Origin: Histoplasma ohiense
Taxonomy: Eukaryota; Ascomycota; Eurotiomycetes; Onygenales; Ajellomycetaceae
Length of the DNA: 64,000 nt
Direction: 5' to 3'
NCBI GenBank assembly: GCA_017607445.1
Contig: JAEVHH010000004.1
Span: 620,001-684,000, forward strand
The position numbers were made by a program, and so were the translations under genes. The notes under the pieces were generated by a model. That model ran no database searches and was not told where the DNA came from. It worked only from the letters and a program-made list of their open reading frames with translations. This document shows, piece after piece, positions 38,362 to 47,093 of this stretch (position 1 is its first letter; every line of letters begins with the position of its first letter).

Positions 38362-39290
38362 TTAGTTTTCTTCGTCGATCTGAGAAAACCCTGGAATTTT
38401 TCTAATTCTTTGCGCATCCTGGTGATCGACAATAAAACAAGTCACCTCATTTGGTGAGAAATCTGCGATCCGGGACCCTTTGCCCTTTACCAGTCTCAAG
38501 GCAAAGTTAAGTTCATCAATCTGGGAAGCGTGGAAGTGAGTGCGACACCACTCTCCGTCAAGGTTCATTCCATCTATGAGAAGCTCTACAGCGATTGCAG
38601 CTGTAATTTCCTGCGTCTCGATGTATGTGCGGCAGAAACCCATGAACAGAGGCGCAAACCGTGGTAGTGGCAGAGCGGCGATCTGATCAGTCGATACAGA
38701 ATCAAGTATCTCTTTGCTATATCCCTTCGCTGTTTGATGCTCCTCATGAGAGATTATATGTGTGGGCAGAGGGTCGAGGTGACAGTATCTGTCTGTAAAG
38801 AGGATAACACAGGAGATACGCTGAGAAAGAAAACGAAACCGTGGAAACCCTCTTTTGTATTCGGTATAGATATTGTGATCAATCACGTTTGCTTTTTCGA
38901 GTCGATCCTTTCTAGACTCAAATATCGATGCGGCGAGCTCAAGATCATTTGCGCGCACACAGAGCTCAAGGTCCTGTTACAGTGGAAAGTCAGAAAACAA
39001 ACAAGGCCAACGAACGTCTACTGAGAAGAGACACCCTCATGGACTATGCGTGGTGCATTGTAGTAATTCAGAGCGAGTTCGCCCACAATGCAAACAGGTA
39101 TGCCATCATCTTGCAACAACGCCAACAACCAGCGGATGTCCTCAAACTCCATTGCAGTGGTTGGAGGGCTGATGGATGATGGGCGTCCAGGGACGTGCCA
39201 AATGTCAAATGGGAAATACTGGTAGGCAGCTGAGTCTTGGGGAAAACAGAAGGCGAGTTCGTGAACTTGAGGCAAAAGTATATTTACCAT
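38362..39290 (-). CDS. Degenerate nucleotidyltransferase-fold protein (fungal family)
   Basis: Function not established. The gene model has exon 1 at 39290-39033 and exon 2 at 38973-38362, with a 59-nt intron (weak donor GTCTCT, acceptor TAACAG), giving 289 residues. A second start at 39152 (MEFEDIRWLLALLQ) would give 243 residues and looks closer to the family's usual beginning. Residues after MEFEDIRWLL read IPVCIVGELALNYYNAPRIVH, then DLELCV after the splice. This mimics the G-G-x-A-x(n)-R-x(n)-D-x-D core of AbiEii-like nucleotidyltransferases, but the second Gly is Glu and the D-x-D is D-L-E. Catalysis therefore looks doubtful (inference). The rest, ending PGFSQIDEEN, is mixed alpha/beta with no motif I can name. 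It is divergent from the phosphoesterase at 39514. Confidence 0.6.
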
Positions 39291-39513
39291 AAGAAATTTG
39301 GTGTTTGCTTTGTGGTCAAGTGCTATGTGACATACATTCGATAAATAACTAGGGGGTTAAATATCTGGGAGATCTCGGTGGATTTATAACTACTGTGCAT
39401 GTACTCCGTTCTTACCAACAACAATCCTTCTCAACATTGCCAGTCCAGACCATCATTCTTTTTCTATCCCTTGCAAACCCCTGTCATCCATACTAGCCAC
39501 TCTGCTTTTTCCA
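39291..39513. promoter_or_regulatory. Shared divergent promoter region (223 bp)
   Basis: The starts of the NTase-like gene (-) and the phosphoesterase gene (+) are only 223 bp apart, so their promoters must overlap or be shared. I see no named factor site. Co-regulation is an inference from spacing. Confidence 0.45.
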
Positions 39514-40392
39514 ATGTCCGCTACTAGACTACTATGGCCATACCGCTCACGAAAGAGCGTTCGTTTTCAAATAATGTCTGACCTTCACTATTTCCACATC
39601 ATACCGTGCGCGGCTCGTCTGATTCTGGCCGGCGACATTGGTCGGCTGGCTGACTATGAGGCCTTTCGCAACTTCCTATGCATTCAGTGCAAAAATTTTG
39701 TGGAAGTCTACCTTGTTCTTGGAAACCATGAATTCTTCGGTGTCTCCCGTCAAGAAGGCTTGCGTCTGGCGGATATGCTTCAACAGGAGCCGGAACTTAA
39801 GGATCAGTTGATTATAATGAATCGGACGCGTGTAGATCTGCAAGATCTCACTCTGCTAGGTTGCACTCTGCACTCACAAATACCACCTGAAGCTGAGGAG
39901 ATTGTACGATACAAGATTAATGACTTCAGACGTATTGTGGACTGGACTGTTGCCGACCACAATGCTGAGCATGCCAAGGATGTGAAGTGGCTGGCAGATG
40001 AGATTACTTCAATTAGAAAAACGGAATCTGGATTGAAGCGGAAGATTGTTGTGATTTCTCATCACGCGCCCTTAACCAAAGGGACCTCCAAATCCTCAGA
40101 TGAGTGTAATCCATGGAGCTCAGCCTTTGCAACATGTCTCCTCCTTGGGAGGAAGGAGATATCGTATCTCGACGATGTCCAGTGGTGGGTTTTTGGCCAT
40201 ACGCACAACTCTACGGAATCAATTTGTGGGCAAGTGAAGCTTGTTAGCAATCAACGGGGCTACGTGCTTCCAAATAAAGAGAAGAATGGGTCTCAGATTT
40301 TAGGGAGCTTTCCGTCGACAGTCCTAAACCTTTGGGGTTATGGCAGACAGAAGCAAAACGCATTCAATGCTAGGAAGACTATTGAGGTTTGA
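39514..40392 (+). CDS. Calcineurin-like metallophosphoesterase
   Basis: Predicted dinuclear-metal phosphoesterase of 292 residues in one exon; substrate unknown. The metal-ligand motifs occur in the standard order: SDLH (residues about 23-26), LAGDIGR, LGNHEFF, VISHHAP and VFGHTHNS. In relatives I remember, the first motif is followed by roughly ten residues (L-E then a variable loop) before the F-x-I-P strand. Here SDLH runs directly into YFHIIPCAARLILAGD, so a short segment seems to be missing. All core ligands remain, so activity is not excluded. The start MSATRLLWPYRSR at 39514 is the first ATG in frame and leaves 223 bp to the divergent neighbour. The C-terminus NAFNARKTIEV is intact. 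Confidence 0.82.
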   Translation: MSATRLLWPYRSRKSVRFQIMSDLHYFHIIPCAARLILAGDIGRLADYEAFRNFLCIQCKNFVEVYLVLGNHEFFGVSRQEGLRLADMLQQEPELKDQLIIMNRTRVDLQDLTLLGCTLHSQIPPEAEEIVRYKINDFRRIVDWTVADHNAEHAKDVKWLADEITSIRKTESGLKRKIVVISHHAPLTKGTSKSSDECNPWSSAFATCLLLGRKEISYLDDVQWWVFGHTHNSTESICGQVKLVSNQRGYVLPNKEKNGSQILGSFPSTVLNLWGYGRQKQNAFNARKTIEV

Positions 40393-41010
40393 GCTACGGT
40401 TATGTTATCTGACGACAGGCTCGATGGAGATGTAGAAGTTATGAGCTGAAAGCGACACGAGGGGGTTTCAGGAAGGATTGGGTGGGGTTTGGAAAGTTGT
40501 TTCAAATCTCACCTTTTATTTTGAACTTACCTGCTGATAAAACTATGCATCTTTTGATGAGTTGCTCTGCAAAAGTGATTTTGTTTTCCCCCTTGGCGAT
40601 TAATAGTTGGCTCATCCAAGTCTTCCATCAAGGGAAGAGCAAAGCAATGGTTTATCATGCTGATATAGTCTGAATCTCCATTACAATGTGGAATTCATCA
40701 GTCGGGCTAAGGATAGCCGCCCATTTCAATGTGAAACCTATATACAATCATGAGATTGACTTAAGAGTCAATTATCTGCATGGTTTTTGTTTTGCTGTGG
40801 TCTCTGCTGCTTCCCTGCTGTTCCATATTTGCTTTCACAAACTAACTAGGAGGACTTGAACATGGAGGTGCATCCCTAATATACACATCTATATAATGCT
40901 GTCAGTAACTAACCATTGATGTTCACATCACCTGATCATTAATTTACCCGCATCTATCTTGTTACACTCCATCATCCTCATACATATTCAGACAGTCTTG
41001 GATCTACAAC
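40393..41010. other. Intergenic, phosphoesterase to NTase
   Basis: No gene recognised. A short near-perfect inverted repeat ATTGACTTAAGAGTCAAT lies at 40754-40771. Confidence 0.5.
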
Positions 41011-41824
41011 ATGCACCAAGCTCGTCTGAATGATGCAGCTATTGCACTGCACCAAGTCCTCTCATCACATCATGTGAAGTTTGGCATATTTGGTGGCTTT
41101 GCAGCGTCGACCTTGGGTGGACCGCGCGCAAGTAAAGATATAGACTGTCTTGCAGCAGTCAACAAACAACAGATTCTCAGTCTCCTGGATGGCAAAGCAG
41201 GATTCGTGGCTGTGCCTCAAGTTCAGCCGGACTACGTAGCTTTTCTATGGTCAGATAAGCCCAGCCGAGAGCGAGCGGTGCTTGTCGAAATCTTCTGCGA
41301 AGGTTATCCAGGTAAGCTACGGCTAGAATGCCAGATAGAAGCTTGGTCTTTAATTCTCAAACACTGGCATACTACCCGCATACTTGCCGTGGTCGCTTTT
41401 CAGTGTAATGTATGTACGTATCACCGCAGGAGCAATGTTCACGATGGCCGATGTGCAACCGACCCTCACTCCGATCACGGGCGAAACCCAAGGAACAGGT
41501 GCTACGGCGCTGCTGGATCTCATCTACTTGTTCAAAGGGAAGCTACGTGCCACTGCCACCCGCGAAAAGTTCCATGATGCAGCCGATCTACGCTGGCAAG
41601 AGGGCCATTACCTAGCCAGACTCCAAGAGAACAAAAATCAATTCAATCTCCTCCATCTCGGTCTAGCTTTGAAGCTATACCCTGAGTTACTGTATTGCTT
41701 CAAACGTATTGGGCTTGATATTGAAGCTGCAGAAGCCACAGCTGCTTCTGTCAGCTTGCACGACCTGCCACCACCTCAACCAGGCGATGTTCAGAAAGGA
41801 TTACTTGCGCCTTCTAGCATCTAG
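41011..41824 (+). CDS. Nucleotidyltransferase-fold protein, AbiEii-like motif
   Basis: Predicted small nucleotidyltransferase of 231 residues; substrate unknown. Exon 1 is 41011-41311 (donor GTAAGC) and exon 2 is 41430-41824 (acceptor CCGCAG); joining gives EGYPGAMFTMADVQ. Residues 25-46 carry the fold's signature: G28-G29, R39, and the Asp pair D43 and D45 in SKDIDCL. A third acidic residue, E93 in VLVEIF, is in the usual place for the catalytic strand. The later block LIYLFKGKLRATATREKFHDAADL is typical of a fungal family that I remember as multi-copy. Motif spacing resembles the AbiEii/DUF1814 nucleotidyltransferases of bacteria, but homology to that family needs a profile search. It lies on the same strand as the phosphoesterase, 618 bp downstream. 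Confidence 0.72.
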
Positions 41825-42700
41825 ACAGGCTCCAGTTCATGTTGGATATTTTTGATTTTTTTTTTCCTTTCAATGCTCTCTATGTCTTTCCTTGATCGAC
41901 ATTGAAAACCTTCAACTATGGACGCTAGTTGGTTAGACACAAGGGTTGGAACATGGGATCTGTTTTCTGAGAAGATAGATCAATGATGTAGTATTGTTAT
42001 ATTTGGGCTTCTTCTTTTACAAACGTACGTTTAAAAGAGTGTGGAAATGATTCAATAATCATTCATCCAGGTACTGAACTCTCTGTATCGCGACCCTCAA
42101 GAATGTGAAAGCACTTAGCAGATATTCTCCAAATCTAGCTGGGCTGCTGCGAACCATGGAGTAATGAGCAGACCGGCCTCAATGCACCAGGCTGAAAAAA
42201 TGCGGATCTGCCCCTAGTGTCCGGCGACACTAGTTCTATGCACACTAAATTATCTCCTGCCAAAATAAGCCGGGAGTTGTGCTGCAACGGGGCATTGGCA
42301 TCGCTCCAGTTGTCAACCGTGAGACATATCGCCCACAGAGTGTGCGCGGTACTGATGAAAACGGTAGCACCATGGCATGTGGTTCAGCCAGGGTCCATAT
42401 CATTCCTCATTAATTTTCAGTAGGAATGTCACATTTTAAGTGAATTGTAATTAAAAAGGACAATTTCTGTTAATTAGATGATTTTGAACAGAATGGCCAA
42501 AATCCTTGGACGTCTGAGGGGCTCGTTTTTATCTTATCAACACGTGACTGCGCGTCCTGATCGCGTTGGGTGGAATTTGGCTTGTATTCCCTCGTCGCTA
42601 TTCATCAGTAAGGCTTCAAGCACCCGACATAATCTGTCCCCCACCCGCGGGACTTAAATGCGCATGCGTTCCTCTAACCATATTACCATTGTCTAGCGAG
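41825..42700. other. Intergenic
   Basis: No gene recognised in these 876 bases. The frame of the next gene stays open upstream to 42566, but it lacks protein character before the ATG at 42701. Confidence 0.55.
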
Positions 42701-44914
42701 ATGCCGTCCGACCTCGTAATCCAAGACTCAGACGAGTCAGACGCTGAACTGAGCGATATCGCTACATCTATTGACCTCCTTCAAGACAACAAAACCACCA
42801 AGTCTGTCGTTATCCTAAGGGATTTTCTGCCCTCTGATCAGCACGCACAATATCCCCGTAATGGCGATAATGATGATAATAATCAGCTGGCAGAGGAAAC
42901 CATCAATGGGATAGGGAGCGGCGCTAATCTTCACCCAAATACCCACGGTGCGCCAAGCTTCGATCCCACTATCAGCGTCAACTTCGATCAATTCCTCACG
43001 TCACAATCACAGGATCAGACGACTACAGGCGCCGTTTCGTTGTCCCAACAACGGAGGGAGAGGGAGTGGCTGGGGGAAGAGGACGGGGACGGTGTATATC
43101 CTATGGTGATGAAGTCCTCCCGGAAAAGTATCTTGAAAAGGGGGAGGACGATGGATGCTGGTAATACAGAAGTGGATGATATTGTTGTAAGGGAAAAGAA
43201 TATTAAGAGGAGACGGACCATGAGTGTGTCCGAGGTATTTCAGGGTGCCGTGGTGAAACGTATGGGCATTGCTGGTTCGCGAGAGCAAGGTGAGTGTAGC
43301 TATGGTGCCAGCGAGGAATGGTCGACTGAACGAATGATTGCTATAGAATCCTCTCTATCCCCAACAAAGGACGATGGAGGTGGCACTTGCGAAGAAAATT
43401 TGTCGATTGAAGACCCGGTTGCTCCTGAAAACCATTCCTTTACAGCTGAAACCATACCAGCGCCACTAACCACTGGGTCAGAAGCCCGCTCTCAAAAACA
43501 ACCGATCGTGCGATCAAAGTCCACTCAAGGATTTGACGATACTTCTTGCGATACTGAATTAATGTCTTCCGTAACCCTCGCACGACCACACAGGGCAATG
43601 TCGTCATCTTTCAAAAGCCATCCGCCACAATCATCAACAGAAAGCGCTTGCGATGAGCTTGCCCTACCTCACGTCGTTCAAGTTGCGATAACCAATATGA
43701 GACCGACAGCGATGTCAGAGAAGAAGCAATCAGTTGCAGAGTATGCTGGGATGGAGAGTGATCAGGATGAGTTGGACTGTATCGATTTTGGTGGTATCCC
43801 GAAAGAACGCTACAAACCGCGGCCGAGTAGGTCGAGGAGTAAAGCTGTGATTGACCCTGGTATGGGTGGAGACGGGATAGGTGTTGGTGGCGATCCTTAC
43901 GTTGAAGTTATGGTGCCGCGTGAGGATTTCCCAGTCGCACAATCATGTCCATCACGCGAAGCCAGAGACTCAATTGTTGCAGAAACAACGAAAACTCCAG
44001 AAAGATATTCGTTAAATGCCATGACTCAGGATGTCCCTCTGGAAGCATCTAAACGACCACTCAAATCAGCGAAGAAGAAGGTTAAGCGGGGAAAGACCAC
44101 TTCAGCGATGTTGAAGAGGGCTCTAGAATCGGATGTCGAAGATGATGTGATATGGATGGACGAGAAGCCAGCAAATGTTACATTCAAGGATAAGGCGAAC
44201 GATTCATTATCAAAGAGTCGGAAAGCTGAACGCGGCGAGGATAGCAAGGGAGAGCCCCTTGGCAACAAGACCGAGAGTATCCAGGAAGAAATTCCTCCTG
44301 AAGAAAAAGTGGTGGACGAAAGTGATGTGAAACTCGACAAGATCCAGCAGATTCCGCTTGACCCTACTGCTGCTGTTGCTGCTGCTACTGCCACCGTGTC
44401 TGCCCCTGAGCCCAAAAAATGCGGTCGAAAGCGGAAGAAAACATCAGACAGCCCAACTATGGAGTCTCAACTACCCCTCGCGGAGACCGAACAATCGACC
44501 TATGGTAAGAAATCCATACAACCTCTTGCAGAGCAGGATCAGAATATCCCTACGTTGAAAAAGGCCCAGGGGGAAAAAGACTCCAAACCGGATACCACGA
44601 CAGATGCCGGCGCCGCAGAAGAAGCCGATCAAGTAGTACAGCTTAACGAGCAAGAGCAAATGAAACCGATGACACCCGGCCCTACATGTTCTCCTCAATC
44701 CCCCTCCCCTCAGTCTCAATTACAGCCACAATCGCAATCGTCAACAACGACCCCAGCGCCCCAGCCAGTCAAAACACTCCAAAAGACCCCCATGTCAGTA
44801 CAAAGGGGCCCAGACAAACACAGTCCCATCATGATAAACAAGAAGGCATCATACCGCGTCGGCCTGAGCCGTACGGCGAAGATCGCACCATTGCTGAAGG
44901 TGGTTAGAAAATAG
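42701..44914 (+). CDS. Unrecognised nuclear-type protein with conserved basic C-terminus
   Basis: No function assigned. A single exon gives 737 residues from the ATG at 42701; the N-terminus MPSDLVIQDSDESDAELSD is acidic and typical of disordered nuclear proteins. The body is Ser/Glu/Lys rich with no folded domain visible. It has basic clusters such as SILKRGR, KNIKRRRT, KSAKKKVKRGK and KKCGRKRKK; the last resembles an AT-hook-like or nuclear-localisation element. The best-conserved-looking part is the extreme C-terminus, SYRVGLSRTAKIAPLLKVVRK, which I associate with uncharacterised fungal proteins. A Gln/Ser/Pro repeat region (about residues 660-700) precedes it. A DNA- or chromatin-associated role is only an inference from composition. 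Confidence 0.72.
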   Translation: MPSDLVIQDSDESDAELSDIATSIDLLQDNKTTKSVVILRDFLPSDQHAQYPRNGDNDDNNQLAEETINGIGSGANLHPNTHGAPSFDPTISVNFDQFLTSQSQDQTTTGAVSLSQQRREREWLGEEDGDGVYPMVMKSSRKSILKRGRTMDAGNTEVDDIVVREKNIKRRRTMSVSEVFQGAVVKRMGIAGSREQGECSYGASEEWSTERMIAIESSLSPTKDDGGGTCEENLSIEDPVAPENHSFTAETIPAPLTTGSEARSQKQPIVRSKSTQGFDDTSCDTELMSSVTLARPHRAMSSSFKSHPPQSSTESACDELALPHVVQVAITNMRPTAMSEKKQSVAEYAGMESDQDELDCIDFGGIPKERYKPRPSRSRSKAVIDPGMGGDGIGVGGDPYVEVMVPREDFPVAQSCPSREARDSIVAETTKTPERYSLNAMTQDVPLEASKRPLKSAKKKVKRGKTTSAMLKRALESDVEDDVIWMDEKPANVTFKDKANDSLSKSRKAERGEDSKGEPLGNKTESIQEEIPPEEKVVDESDVKLDKIQQIPLDPTAAVAAATATVSAPEPKKCGRKRKKTSDSPTMESQLPLAETEQSTYGKKSIQPLAEQDQNIPTLKKAQGEKDSKPDTTTDAGAAEEADQVVQLNEQEQMKPMTPGPTCSPQSPSPQSQLQPQSQSSTTTPAPQPVKTLQKTPMSVQRGPDKHSPIMINKKASYRVGLSRTAKIAPLLKVVRK

Positions 44915-45891
44915 AAACGACTCACAATTTAAGGAGCGTAGTATCTCCGCGCGCTGGACTCGGGAGTTATGTCACACTGCCTCCAGCAATCGACAGGGTT
45001 CAGTCTCCACAGTTATTTATTCATCGCTGGCAAAGTCAGGGAGGAGGTTACAGGTGTCGGACGGAGGGAAGAGGAGGGGGGTTTATGCTTCCGATTGTAC
45101 GCTTTAGCAATGACGATATGTTTAATCCTTCATTTTTCAGCTTCGATTTACGCGTCGGCGCATGACCTGTTATCTATTTTTAGGACGTCTATACCCTATA
45201 ATACGAATATATTATGATTTGTTAACTGTAATAATTACTGTTTTTATTTCTCCCACTCCTTACCCCTGCACGAGTTCTCTACTTGTTCCGTACACTGGAT
45301 CCCCTGCTTCTCTCTCTTGTCTGTGATACGTACAAGATACTTGGTCACCGTCCTGGATCACGGTTTATTGCCTAGAAAAGGGATTAAGCATATGCTACGA
45401 AGTTTGTTGAACAAACCAAGTCAGGAGATTACGGCCGTAGTCTCCGCGAGGGCGAGGATTGCGGTGACATTCGCATACACTGTCTGTTGGAGAGAAACGT
45501 ATCAAATGCCGAAGAAATTAATCCAGATGGATGTTCAAAGAGAAATCTACAACATGGTAAGGGGACATGGAATCCCGCAAGTCCAAGAAAGTCCTGACCG
45601 CAACGCCCCTGTAATGATAATGATAGTCATGTGTAGAAGAAAGTACGGATAAGGAGAAGCACAAGAGTTCATGTAAGCGATCAGAACAAAAAAAAGTGCA
45701 AGGAGCAAACAAGGGAGCATGGCAACACAGCATATACATCGAGGCATGGACATGAACATGAAGAAAAAGAAAAAAATCCGAAGTGAGGAATTTGGGATCA
45801 TCCATCAGACCATGCGGATAATTGTGCATATCCATTGAGTCTATGTATGGCATCAGATCAAGTTCGTCTTATCGTTTTCGGTGTTGTCTTT
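44915..45891. other. Intergenic between convergent genes
   Basis: The 3' ends of the gene at 42701 (+) and the chitin deacetylase (-) face each other. The open frame at 45317-45652 has no protein-like motif. Confidence 0.6.
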
Positions 45892-47093
45892 CTAGACGAC
45901 ATTGACTACTGAGTGATCTTGGGAATTTTTCGAAGGGATCCAACGATACCAGTTTTCGGGGTCGTCTCCGAGACATTCTCCCAGCGTAACTGCTCGATAG
46001 CCCGCAGCATATATACCATCCAACATATGAGAGGTAAGATTGTAGACAGTTTGCTTGTGAACATCATGGGCTATAACCAGTAGAGGTCCCCCGTAGGGCT
46101 TAGCAGAAGCAAGAGCATAATCGAAGATGTCCTTGGAGGCTTGAATAAGGTAAGGTGAGTCATTATTGTAATCATCCGTGTCCACATCGAAATAGGCGAC
46201 ATGATATCCTAGGTCATTTAATTCTCGAACACAACCGGATTGGTCAGAGCAACTCGAGTATGGGGGTCTCATGTAAGTTGGAAAGCCACCAAAGATATTT
46301 CGGAGAGCCATTTCGTTCTTCACCAACTGGCTGCGGAGTTGATCCGGAGAAAGGCTATCGAGATTTTGATGAGCCCATGTGTGACTAGCAATTTGATGTT
46401 TATTCAGCATTCGGTTTATTAACTCTCTCCATGGCAAATTGTGATCATCAATCGGGCCCTTGTTCGAATTGATTCCTGTCACAAAAAATGTTGCCTTCGC
46501 GCCAAAAGAATCAAGAATGTCGAGTAGATCACTGGTATAGATATTTGGGCCATCGTCATACGTCAACGCAACTGTATTGGGCACTTTGCAGTTGAATATC
46601 GGCTGGTTCGCATACGGAATTTTCCCAAGAGGGTCACGAGGGGCACTTAATGTACTCTCCCCGTCGGGTGTTTTCAGCGCATCGCAGCCGCTTCCGTAAT
46701 CAATTAAACAATCTGGGGCCTGACAATAGTGTCTGGAATTACCGCAAAAACCTGGGCATACTGTAAGCGAGACAGGACCAAAAATCAAATGCCAAGTCTG
46801 GATCCACACATACCGGATGGTGAGCAGCAGTAACCGTCCTGACAAGCTCCATACGTTGGACCACATTTCGGTTCAGGAGGATCGCGTTTTTGCAAGCCCA
46901 GAGCGGGCGTATTGTCCAACCCTCCAAATCCTGGGGATGGAACATGTATAGGCGGCAGGGAGATCGGAAAGTCGGGTAATATTCCGCCATTGACGGTCTC
47001 GCCATCTGGAGCCTCTTTATCATCAAGAGTAGTGGCGAAGGTGATACCTACGAGGCCGAAGTGGAGAGCCCACACCCAGCGACGAGAATGCAT
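45892..47093 (-). CDS. Secreted chitin (polysaccharide) deacetylase with chitin-binding domain
   Basis: Cell-wall-acting carbohydrate esterase family 4 enzyme that removes acetyl groups from chitin. Exons are 47093-46814 and 46760-45892, with a 53-nt intron (donor GTATGT, acceptor TTACAG), giving 382 residues. The N-terminus MHSRRWVWALHFGLVGITF is a likely signal peptide. A Cys-rich chitin-binding type 1 region follows (residues about 70-105: CGPTYGACQDGYCCSPS, then CPGFCGNSRHYC across the splice). The NodB domain shows motif 1 TYDDGPN, motif 2 HTWAHQ, motif 3 RPPYSS, motif 4 DVDTDDYN and motif 5 VIAHDVHK, so metal ligands and the catalytic Asp/His are all present. No GPI signal is visible, so it should be secreted or wall-bound. 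The start at 47093 is the first true ATG in frame. Confidence 0.92.
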
